64,000 nucleotides of DNA from Eopsaltria australis (Eukaryota > Chordata > Aves > Passeriformes > Petroicidae). Both the position numbers and the translations under genes were made by a program. Positions 11,755 to 21,535 of this stretch are shown here, piece after piece. Location of the stretch: assembly GCA_034509425.1 (NCBI GenBank), contig JAVTVJ010001669.1, positions 1 through 64,000 of the forward strand, read 5' to 3'. Under the pieces are notes generated by a model that searched no databases, was not told where the DNA came from, and was given only the letters and a program-made list of their open reading frames with translations. Each line of letters opens with the position of its first letter. The stretch's first letter is position 1.

Positions 11755-12565
11755 TGAATGTCCACGGGAATGTGCCTCTCCCACTCTGGAGCAGGGCAGC
11801 TTTTCAAACAAGGCACTGGAGTGAAGGTGAGGATTTTGGGCAGCCCCAGGCACAGGGGATGTGTGCAGCCATCCCAGGGGCTGAGTTGAGCATCCCAAAA
11901 TTCCTCCAGCAGCATCACCCCAGTGGCAAAGCTGAGGGATTCCCACATTTACCAGCATTTCTTGTATATCTGGCTGTGTAAAAAACCAATTTATTTGACA
12001 CAGAAAGCACAGCTGGTGCCTTTCTAGGACAGCACTTTCCACCCCCTGGTGCTGGTGTGAGGAGAAGAAAAGCTGGGGAGTGTTTTTAGGAAGGAAAAAG
12101 GAAGTTCTGAGGAAGTTTGATGCCATGTGAGCAAAGAGGGAGCACTGTGTCTGTGACAGGTGAATGTCCATGGGAATGAGCCTCTCCCACTCTGGAGCAG
12201 GGCAGCTTTTCAAACAAGACACTGGAGCATCAGGAATTTGGTGAAAATGAGGATTTTGGGCAGCCCCAGGCACAGGGGATGTGTGCAGCCATTCAGGGGC
12301 TGAGCTGGGATGGTGCTGAGCATCCCAAAATTCCTCCAGCAGAACCATCCCAATGACAAAGCTGAGGGATTCCCACATTTACCAGCATTTCTTGTATACC
12401 TGGCTGTGTAAAAAAACGATTTATTTGACACAGAAAGCACAGCTGGTGCCTTTCTGGGGCAGCACTTTCCACCCCCTGGTGCTGGTGTGAGGAGAAAAAA
12501 AGCTGGGGAGTGTTTTTAGGAAGGAAAAAGGAAGTTTTTAGGAAGGAAAAAGGAAGTTTTATGAT
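11755..12565 (+). repeat. 406-bp tandem duplication
   Basis: The segment starting CCTCTCCCACTCTGGAGCAG at 11775 recurs at 12181, and the similarity continues through the CAGAAAGCACAGCTGGTGCC block. The second copy ends in a further short duplication of AGGAAGGAAAAAGGAAGTTT. Confidence 0.9.
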
Positions 12566-13281
12566 CAAAGAAGGAGCGTGGCAGCCCTGCACAGCTCAAA
12601 GACGGGGGGTGAGGAAAGCCTCCCCCACCCCTCTCACCCTCAGCTGTTAATTGACATCTCTTCCTGCATTTTTGGTCTTGTAAGCGAGCCAGGCTCTCCC
12701 GTGGGATGCTCCTCCTGCTGGAGGCTGGGTTTGGGTAGCAGAGCTGACAGTAATTGCTGAAGGTGAGAGCAGCGAGCTGTGAAAGCTCCTCATGCCCCTG
12801 TCACAGCAAACAACCCCGCAGCTCTCACAGACACAGCTCCCTCCCCTCTCCCAGAGCAAAGATCTGCCACAAAGATCTGCTCTGGAGCAGAGTCACCCCT
12901 GAGCAGCCCCGGGGACTGTGCTGCTGGGAATATTGGATCCAGGAGAGCAGGGGGGCACAGCTGCCCCTCCCCGTGCCCTCTGCCAGGGAGCTGCCCTTGC
13001 ACTGTGCTGGCTGCTGCGGCTATTTTGGTCCTCAAGGATGAGATTTCAACTTGGACGGTGCAGAATGGTCTGGGTGAGGCTGAGGAGGCACAGAGGGCAC
13101 GGCTGGGAGCTGGGAGAAACCAGGAAAAGGCTGTTTGAACACAAGGTGTGGCTGCCACTGTCACCCCCTGTGAGTGGCATCCCTTGGGAACAGGAGCCCC
13201 TCAACTCAGTGCCTGTGAGGCTTTCCTTAAAGAGCTCTTTAGAAATATAAATATGTAAAGAAATATTTCTTCTGTGCTCTC
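12566..13281. other. Single-copy flank
   Basis: No gene or repeat family was recognised. Confidence 0.4.
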
Positions 13282-13750
13282 TGTGAGGAAATTAATCCAC
13301 GTACACCAGAGGTTTATGTCCAAAAAGGAGACAGAGGAGTTCTAGAAGTTTATTGGAATAAAGAGAGGCCATGGGGCGTTTCCCCTGGGGTCTCTCCAAT
13401 TTTGGAGGACGAAGCCTCCCTCTTATCCTGATTTCCCAACCCACAGCCCTTCTCTCTTCCCCCACTGGCTGAGGCATTTGAGAGGTACAGACTTCCTGGA
13501 ATGCCTAAGACCCTCCTCTAATGTACAATTCCCTTGTGTCACTCAGTGGAATTCCTTACGGAATTCTATGGCTCTTTTCATCTCCCAATATTCAGTTTTA
13601 TTTATCAAACCTTTGGTTTGTTTGTAAATGTAAATCCCTCTTGTTCCATTCATCACTCAATGGAATCCTCCCCATTGTTTCTTTCATCTCTCAGTGTTAG
13701 CTATCCACTGGTAAGACCCACAGTTTGTTTGTAAGGACAAGTTTCTCATT
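13282..13750. mobile_element. LTR-like element, group L5 (ends approximate)
   Basis: Shares an ordered series of segments with 28660-29166: ACCAGAGGTTTATGTCC, GGAGACAGAGGAG, a TTTATTGGAATAAAG palindromic poly(A)-type signal, TTTCCCCTGGGGTCTCTC, CCCCACTGGCTGAGG, and a twice-repeated CAGTGGAAT...CATCTCTCAGT block. A related, more diverged sequence lies near 20410-20820 on the other strand. I found no clear target duplication. Confidence 0.65.
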
Positions 13751-14012
13751 CCTTTAATCTCTATTTCAAGCTGGATTCCATTTCATTTTTTGGGATGTGT
13801 CACATCTGTCTTTTAATTTCTCTCTCTAAGCAAATTGCTCCGTTTTCACCTGCAGGAATGATGCTGGGTTAAAATCAGCCCAGCAATCTGTCCCTGCTGA
13901 CAACTGAGGGGCTTCTTACCAGCTTTGTCCTTCGTGGGGAGAAAAGAGCCAGCAGTGACAGAAAGGGAAGAGGTGCTGTGGGAGGGGACAGTGCTGTGGG
14001 AGGGGACAGTGC

Positions 14013-14671
14013 TGTGGAATTTGGGGGTGGGTTTGGGACGGCCGGGACAGACGAGAGAGCTCTGCAGTCGGGTCTGAGAGCGTGAGGTTCATTGTGAAAG
14101 GGCGTGGGTGCAGGAGAGCTGCTGGGGGCTGCCAGACACAGCCTGGAGCAGGGCAGAGAGGGGAGAGAGGAGAGAAGAGAGAGGAGAGAAGAGCTAAGAG
14201 AGCAAAGAGAGGAGAATCTAAGAGAGGATCTAAGAGAGGAGTCCAAGAGAGCGAAGAGAGCGAGCTTGCCATTTACAATCCCATAAATCATCTTCTGTGC
14301 TGAATATTCTCATTTTCATTCACCAATCCAGAACAAACTACAAATCTTACCCCATTTGCATCCAGCCCATGAGAACTATTGCACCACCATCCAGTGTTCT
14401 ATTTGAAACCCTAAAAGCTGCTTTTTGGAGCCTCTGCCAGGTTGGTGGGGTCTGCTCTGAGCCTTGGGCCTGTCTGCAGGCAGAGGGGATTGTTCAATCC
14501 AAGGGGGATCACCTGCAGTGGCCATGCCATTGTTTTCCAGTTGTTCAGGAGCTGGGCTTTGGGATCTCAAAGCTTGTCTTCATTTCAATCTCGCTCAGAG
14601 TTTCCACATTCCCAGCATCTTTTGCCAGGTAATCACATTGATAAGGCTTTCCTATCTCATCTTCCCCAACA
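14013..14671 (-). mobile_element. Solo LTR, family L3 (659 bp)
   Basis: TGTGGAATTTGG...CCCCAACA, flanked by a perfect 6-bp target duplication CAGTGC (14007-14012 and 14672-14677). A copy of the same length at 37510-38168 is nearly identical. A GAGAG-rich purine block sits at 14151-14255. The minus orientation is inferred because on that strand it starts TGTTGGGG and has an AATGAA poly(A)-like signal near its end. No retroviral genes are attached. Confidence 0.9.
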
Positions 14672-14677
14672 CAGTGC

Positions 14678-16642
14678 CTTTGGCAGAAATGGGTGCAAAT
14701 AAAGCCATTTGATCTGGGAGTGAACAAGATGAATCACTTTGATATTTCCTGTTCCTCAAGTGCTGTCATGGGCAGGATATTCTCTTCCAACACGTGGAGG
14801 GTTTTGGACTGCTCTGCAGTGATGAGCAAGAAATTGTCTTTGGATTGAGGTGACTGTCACTTCAAAAGTATCAGTTTAATGTGGGCTGGGAAGATCTGGT
14901 CCAGGTAACCTCTGCTAACAATTTCTTTTCCTCTGATAATGATGGAGCTATGAGGAAAATCACCACCCCACATGTGAAATGTGGAGGGAATCGAGCAACA
15001 GCTCTTTTTTTGCTCAATCCCAGCTTCAATTTGACAGATGTTCACTACAGAAAGTGAGGAGCCTCTTGAAATCACGGATTTAGATGGTCTTTATTTAGGT
15101 CAGAGTGATTCTGCTGGCCTCAATCAGGAATCACACACTGGATGGGAGTTTAATGACTCCCTGCACTTCCAGGAACTCCTGTCTGAGGTGTGGAGGGCAG
15201 CAATTTCCAGGAGAAGGATAAAACACTTTCTAAACGTCTTTTGCTCTGTGTTACCCCATAAAAAAAAACGTGTGTGTGCCAGAAAACTACACTGAAATCA
15301 CTGCACACCACACTGGGCTCTAGAAAGCTGGCAAAGGATTGCTATAAAGAGGATTTTTTTACCTTAAACTTACAAAGAGAAGAACAAAGTCACTCAGTGA
15401 TAAGTCCAGTTCTTCACTGAGAGCATGAGACAGGCAGAAAATGGATTTGGTTCATTTTACATCCCCTCCCTGCTCTGTGGTGCAGCAGAGCGTGTCACAA
15501 ATGGGTAATTTTGATCACTTAGGGTTGTCTCCAAAGGTATTGGCAGAAGGGCTTTTAATAGGATGTTGTAAAGATGTGACTTGAGGAAGTTCAATGGCAA
15601 GGCTCACTCTGTTCCTTACTACAGGGAGGGAAAATACAAAAGAAAATAGAGTTAAAATTGATCTGGAATGATTTACAAATGATTTACAAATAATTTACAC
15701 AGTGACCAGAGACCCAAATGGGTCAGGGGGAACCTCCCATTGAGTTGTGAGGTTCAGAGTGGATCCCTTTGCTCTCTGAACTCCTGATGGAGTTTAGGTC
15801 CACTCTGAGTCTCAACTGGACAAGGTTTGTGTCTAATGGAATTGGTGACATGGATTTAATTAGAATTAATTCAACAACTGAGGGTCTGTGATGAATAAAG
15901 GCTCAGCCTTGGCTAAGGAAGAATCTCTTAGTCTCAGGTAAGGAATCTTGTTGTGTTTAAGGAAAAAAGTGTTTGGCTCACAATCAAATTGCAGACAAAG
16001 GGAAAGGTGTGTGTGAGATTCCTTTCCTTGCTTTGTTCCTTGGTAAATGAGTTTTGGAAAAGCTGCCAGCTGCTGTTCACGTGTTAATTGTGGGATCAGC
16101 GTTCCAGGCTCTGGCATATGCTCGTGTGTCACTGTTCTCCTGTCAGGGTTTCCTGGAGCAATTCCTGCCTCTGGAGCCTGTTCCAGGCTGGTGCTGCTTT
16201 GGTGAGGGGCTCAAACCCATCCCTGGCAGAGCAGAAGGGACAGAGTGGATCTTCCTGTGGGGGAAATGGCTTTTGCAGGATGCTCAGTCCACCTGGGAGT
16301 GCTGCATTCCCATTCCGGGTGCCACAAGTGGTGGAGCAGCTCCACAGCCCAGCACTGCAGGAAATGGGGGTGGGAGTTTTTCACAGTGACTCAACTCCTC
16401 TGTTGTCATCAGCTCAGCAGCGACAGAAAGTGGAACTTGATGGGGGCTGAGTGGGATGAGAAGGAATGGGATGGAGGATCTGTCAGTGTCTCGGTGAGCT
16501 GGTGCTTGCAGGGAGGATGGGGTGGCCATTGCTGGCGTCTGGGGGGACATTTCCATCTCCACTGGGCACACCAAGGCCACCACAGCCACCACGGAGAGCA
16601 GGGGAGTGTGTGGTGCCTTGAGACAGGGTCACCTGCTGGCCA
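14678..16642. other. Flank without recognised genes
   Basis: About 2 kb. It contains short repeats (ATTTACAAATGATTTACAAA at about 15672) but no exon, known element or RNA gene that I can support. Confidence 0.35.
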
Positions 16643-16646
16643 CCAG

Positions 16647-17148
16647 TGCAAAGGATGAGTGAGTGATAAATGTTGACTCTTTGTATACTTTGTAAAAATA
16701 GTGTTAGGATAAAATACTGTTAAGTAGAAACAAGATTGTAGTAAAGTGATAACCTTAAGATAAGCGTGATATATTGGAAAATGTAGTCATAAATATATGG
16801 CTGGAAATGTCTTTTGAGCTGATGACTTGCAGTGCAAAGGAATTTCAAGGGGAACAAGAGAAGACCAATTCACAACTCTGGAAGGTGTCTGGACAATATC
16901 AGACAGGCTAAGAGGTGACATTCTGGTGAGAAGGAGAGGGGCAGAGACCAGGGGGCAAGGGTTGTTTGAAATGTAATTTTTCTAATGAGCTTAATGAATA
17001 TGTAACAGTTAAAAGTATCTAACCCATTGTAAAAGAAACGCCTCTAGCAGATATTGCCATGCACCCAGCGCTGCTTTTACCCTTGTTCTATTAATAAATG
17101 TTCAATATTATTTCACTGAAACTTTTGTTCACGGACCCGTTTTTAACA
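16647..17148 (+). mobile_element. Solo LTR, group L4 (about 500 bp, ends tentative)
   Basis: AT-rich element ending CCCGTTTTTAACA, with ATTAATAAATG as a poly(A) signal near 17090. If it starts TGCAAAGG at 16647, a 4-bp duplication CCAG flanks it (16643-16646 and 17149-17152). A TGTTGAC start at 16671 is an alternative without a duplication. Single copy in this window. Confidence 0.6.
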
Positions 17149-17601
17149 CCAGCCAACCCCTCATGGCTCTGACAGGTGAAATCTTTGTTAGTGCCTTAAA
17201 TCCTTAAATAGATCCATCCATTAATCCATGTCCTCGTTGGGTTTTCCCATTTCCTGAGGAGATGAGGAGCAGAAGGGGCAGAGGCAAGGCAGTGTCTGAC
17301 AAAGGGACTGGATCATTCCTGAATTCCCCAGTGCAGCCTTTCCGTGCTGGCTCCTGGATTGCCTTTGTTTGTTGGGAGGTTTTGTCTGTGAAGATTTTTG
17401 TTTGTGAAGATCTTTTTCCATTTTACAAATCTATATTTTTTTGGGTATATTTTGGGTTTTTTGTTTTACTCTTACATAGAAAGTTTCAGTCATTGTAGAA
17501 GTCTCCATGATAGCAAGATGGTGCAGATATTGTGCAACCTCTGTTCACACTAAAATTACATTTTTTCCCAGAAGAAAATGGGAAAAAAAATCCCAATTCT
17601 T

Positions 17602-17635
17602 TTGGAAAGAAAGAAATTTCTTTCTTTCTTTCCAA
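17602..17635. repeat. Perfect inverted repeat, 15-bp arms, 4-base loop
   Basis: Arms TTGGAAAGAAAGAAA and TTTCTTTCTTTCCAA around TTTC. Low complexity (AAAG repeats), so it may have no role. Confidence 0.8.
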
Positions 17636-18159
17636 GGAAGAAAGATGGCCCCTAATTGGAATTTTGACATTCAAAATCAATGAAAACTTTCCCCTCCATT
17701 TTTGCAGGAGAAATCAGAATTAATTTTATGCTGATATCTCAAAGAGACATAACACCACACCAGGTGTTTTGTCCTGTGGAAGAACTCCAGAGCAGCACAG
17801 CAGAGTGAGCTTTGGGGTTTTTCCTCCAAATTCAAGTCATAGGTCAGGCCTTAGGGACACAGAGGTGAATCTTTAGACCCCTCACCCTTTTCTTTGCAAA
17901 ATCCAGCAGCAGTTTTTGAGTCACCACATCCCAGAGTGCCCAAAGAATCACCGGCTGAAGGTTTAAGCTGCAAACAGGGGCCAGCCAAGCTCTGCCTTTT
18001 CCCCAACAATATCCTTTTGACTCCAGCAAATTTTCCTTGCAAAATGATGTCTGATCTTTACATCCTGAATTACTCCTCGTGGCAAACGCCGAGCCAGGTC
18101 TGCAGAGCAGGGGGGGCTCGTTTGCATTGCAAACCTGGCATCGCTGTCTGGGAAGGCTG

Positions 18160-18620
18160 AGGCGATTTTATTCCAATTTTCCTTTGAAGCCAAGTAACCA
18201 CAATGGCATTATTTGCATCTGGGCTGGCATTAACAGCTCCGTGGTGGTGGCTTTATCCCCGACTCCCTAGAGACAACACAAGGGCTAATCAACAGCCTCA
18301 AGTGCTCTGAAACTGAGCCTATTTTTTCCACTGGCTTAGCAGCAGCAAATGCACAGGCACATTATTAAGATGGTGCATTCATTTCTTTGGAGTCAGGCTG
18401 GAATTTTGATAGAGTTTAAAAGCCCATTAATATTTACATCACTTAGTGGTGCTGGAAGTAAGTGCATTTATTTTAACTCGAGCTGCAAAGCGTTTAGTTC
18501 TTTGTAATTACAGCACTGCTATTAAGTATTCATAAGGCTGCACAATAGAGTGTCACAGGAAACCTGGTTTAATTTAGTGGTAAGTCAATGTTTTAGTTTT
18601 GTGTAAAAACAGAAACTAAT
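18160..18620. promoter_or_regulatory. Candidate conserved non-coding element upstream of HTR4 exon 1
   Basis: Repeat-free, AT-rich sequence with many clean transcription-factor-like words (TTAATATTTACATCA, TTTGTAATTAC, CATTATTAAGATGG, ATTTGCAT). The call rests on texture only; conservation cannot be tested here. Confidence 0.25.
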
Positions 18621-18971
18621 TTACCAAGCCTTCTTGCTTGTGTTTTCCCACCTGGGCTTTGCAAACTTTCTTCAGCTCGGCTCCGTTTAAATGACTTTTT
18701 GTAGCTTTGAAAGTTGGGAAGTTCCTGGGGAAGTCTTGCAGGTGTGCAGGGAATTTGGAATGGGCACAACCAGGCTGGGGGAAGAGCTGGAAAGCTGAAA
18801 GAGACCTGGAAGTGCTGGTCTAAAACAGCTCAACATGAGCTTGGTGGGTGCCCAGGTGGCCAAAAAACCGAGGGCACCTGGCTTGGATCAGCCCATGGGT
18901 GTCTTCATGGGGTAAATTTGCATTTATGGGAGCTCCTGGAACTAATCCCTGTATTTCTTTCTCCACTGCAG

Positions 18972-19027
18972 GATGAGGTCTCTTCTATGGACATTGAACT
19001 CCCTGCTCCCTGTGCCTGCTGCCTGTG
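18972..19027 (+). promoter_or_regulatory. HTR4: HTR4 5' UTR part of the start-codon exon, with two upstream ORFs
   Basis: The acceptor CAG ends at 18971. It follows a pyrimidine run and a strong branch-point match (CTAAT around 18942-18946, about 27 nt upstream). The exon holds two upstream ATGs. The first (18973) opens a 22-codon frame that ends at 19041, overlapping the receptor start out of frame. The second (18987) opens a 13-codon frame whose TGA (19026-19028) shares its last base with the receptor ATG, making TGATG. This layout could allow termination-reinitiation or damp translation. That role is inference; the ORFs themselves are visible. Confidence 0.7.
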
Positions 19028-19053
19028 ATGGAAGAACTTGATGTGAATGTGAG
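19028..19053 (+). CDS. HTR4: HTR4 coding exon 1: start codon and extracellular N-terminus
   Basis: This short exon encodes M-E-E-L-D-V-N-V plus two bases of Ser9. It aligns residue for residue with the human start M-D-K-L-D-A-N-V-S and keeps the N-V-S glycosylation sequon at Asn7. The start context is good (G at -3, G at +4). The exon ends AG at 19052-19053 with donor GTAGGA at 19054. Joining to the exon at 32248 completes Ser9 and gives S-S-S-E-G-F-G, the same length as in human. The preceding exon part (18972-19027) is 5' UTR. The match is short, but the splice phase, spacing and identity together make chance unlikely. Confidence 0.88.
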
Positions 19054-19839
19054 GTAGGAGGAAGGACTCAGCTCCCGAGCAGTGACCCCACGATGCGTCT
19101 GCAAGGCTGCAGGGTGGCATTTTCTGTTTGCCTGCAGATAAAAGGCTCTGCTCACACAGCAGGGCCTGATTTGGGTGCTCCTGGAGCTTCTCTGAGGACG
19201 TGGCATCACCCTGGTGTTGGGATAAGTGTCAGATGTGACCTAGACAAGTCAAGGATTTCCTTTCAGTAGAAAATGTTATGAATTTTGAAAAGGTTGCAGC
19301 GCAAAGTTGGAGAGGCATTCCTGGAAATTTTTGACAGTTCAGTTTGGAACTTGCATTCATCACGGCCCGAGGGAGGTGGCAGACCTCATTTTCTCTAATT
19401 CCAGAGTAGAAAAATAAACGACCCGCGAGTATTCCCTATTTGTATTTTATTGGATTTTTAAATTTCATGTGACTCGGCGATTGTTATTGGGCACATTTAT
19501 TATGGGCAGCAGGTTAATGAGATCCTGTCAAGTGGCTTGAAATGAAAACCTCAAATTGGTTACAGCAATCCAGAGAGGCCAAACTCTGCCTCTCTTGGGC
19601 TCTTACCAGTGTAGGCTGAATTGTGCCGTGCACAGGGGTGAGCAGTGGCCTTTGAAAGACTTTGAAAACCTTCCTAGACTTTGGGTAAGACTTTCATCAT
19701 CTCCTTGCAGAGCATTCCTGCTTGGTCTGACAACCCCTCCTTAGTCATGGTACCTAAATGTCACTCCTTTATATTTTTGGGGCACAGGTGACTCTTCTCT
19801 ACCCCAGTTCTGCACGGCATTCTTGGTCACTCTAGTGCA

Positions 19840-20350
19840 CCTTTCCTTTCTCTTCTGTCTTTTATTTCTCCTTCCTTTTTTCCCCCTACCTTTTTTCCCC
19901 ACAGTTTTTTCAGTCTGTCTTTTCTCCACTGTTTTTCCCCCTGCCCCCTTTTTTCCCGCCTTTTTCTTCCCCCTCCCCGGTTTTTCCCGCCTTTTTTTCC
20001 CGCCCTTTTTCTTTTCCCCGCCCCCTTCCCTGCCTTTTTTGGCTTTTATCCCCGCCCCCTTTTTCCCGCCTTTTTTAATCCCCGCCCCCTTTTTTCCCGC
20101 CTTTTTCTTCCTACCTATCTTCCCTGCCTGATTTTTCCCGCCTTTTTTGCCCCTTTTCCCCGCCCCTTTTTCCCCGCCCCTTTTCCCCACCTTTTTTCCC
20201 ATCCTTTTTTCCTTTATCTTTTTTTCCCCTCATCTTCTTCCCCCCCGCCTTTTCCCCTGGCTTTTTCCCAACTTTTTTTTTTCTTTAGCCCGCTTTTTTC
20301 CCCTCCCTTTTTTTCCCACCCACCTTTTTCCTCCATATTTTGTTCCTTTT
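19840..20350 (+). repeat. Pyrimidine-rich tract (TTTTTCCCGCC-type), about 500 bp
   Basis: Degenerate repeats of T5-6 and C3-5 with CCCGCC and CCCCGCCCC words. Open frames across it on both strands are by-products. Confidence 0.9.
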
Positions 20351-20409
20351 CTTTCCCGTTTCCCCATTGCAACAAGTTGGGAAATGGCACCTAATTGAGG
20401 ATCTGAGCT

Positions 20410-20820
20410 TTGCTCAACTCCAGGACCTGATTTTCCAGGGCTGGCTGATGTTTCCCTTGGAAAATCTCCTTAATGCCTGACAGGAGATGTGTGCTAATGT
20501 CTTTCCAAACAATTCCATGGGTGAGGGGAGGGGCCTTAATGGCTTTGAAATGGCTCTTAATGTCTCCGCCAACATCAAGGGCAAGGTTGTCACAGAAGTT
20601 TGAATTTTAGGGTCATAGATAAAAGGGTCAGCACAAAGTCTGTTGGAGAACCAATGGGGAAAGGAAGAGGGCTGCATGAAGCCAGGGGTTTAGGATAAAG
20701 GGAATTTTGAGAAACCCCTCAGGGTATTCCCCAGTGGACTCTCTCCCTTTATTCGAATAAAGTTGTAGGACTTCTCTGTCTCCTTTATGGGCACAGCTTT
20801 TCATAGTGGAGTTTCCCACA
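20410..20820 (-). mobile_element. Diverged LTR-like sequence, possibly group L5
   Basis: On the minus strand it has TGTGGGAAAC, GGAGACAGAGAAG and a CTTTATTCGAATAAAG block in the same order as at 13282 and 28660. The rest is too diverged to align by eye, and there is no target duplication. Confidence 0.4.
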
Positions 20821-21464
20821 CGTGCTAAATATTGATCCTACAATTGTATTCCAGGCAGATTTTGGGATATTGTCCTGAGTACTTCACAATCGATAAAGGG
20901 TTCTTGCTTCCTTAGGTGTGGGGGGCAGGTTGTTACAGTCTGGATAAACAGGTGGAAAAAAAATCCACCAGCACCTTTAGTGCAGGTGCACAGATTTTAC
21001 AAAACCCTTTTAATTGCAGCCGCTGCTGAAGGCAGACTCCCCTTGCTAAAACAACTCTGGAACAACAATGTATTCTTTCCATTTGCCACAGCAGTAATTG
21101 CTTTTTATTTTTAAGCCGAGCCCCTAAACCAGCTGAATTTTAGATTGATGTTAATTGCTCCCAAACTTGCCTTTATCAGCTTTGGTTTTCTCCGTTTTGT
21201 TGCTGAAGGTGTTTTTTGCGGCTTGAAAAGTGCAGAGCCCTCCAGCAGTTCAGTGTGAGGCTCATTAATCTTATCCTGACTTTGAGGAATGAGCAGCAAG
21301 GTGAGGGAACAAGGAATCAAATCGCTTGGATTGGCTGGGTTTGTTTTGAAGCAAAGAAAAATCCCATTTTTTAACCCAAAGTCATGGTACAGAGGCACGG
21401 GAACGCGGGTCCTGACAGGCGACCTTCACCAGTGCCCTTGGGAGGGAATTGTGTGTTTGAAGAG

Positions 21465-21535
21465 TCCCAAATCCCGGAGTTTGAGGTGTCCCAAATCCTG
21501 GAGTTTGAGGTGTCCCAAATCCTGGAGTTGAGGCT
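21465..21535 (+). repeat. 23-bp tandem repeat, three copies
   Basis: GAGTTTGAGGTGTCCCAAAT followed by CCT or CCC, repeated. Confidence 0.85.

Larger units (their letters stand above)
17153..18971. other. Intronic or upstream DNA 5' of the HTR4 start-codon exon
   Basis: Contains a 15-bp perfect inverted repeat (17602-17616 with 17621-17635), a candidate conserved block at 18160-18620, and the branch point and pyrimidine tract of the acceptor at 18971. No 5' UTR exon could be recognised. Confidence 0.4.
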
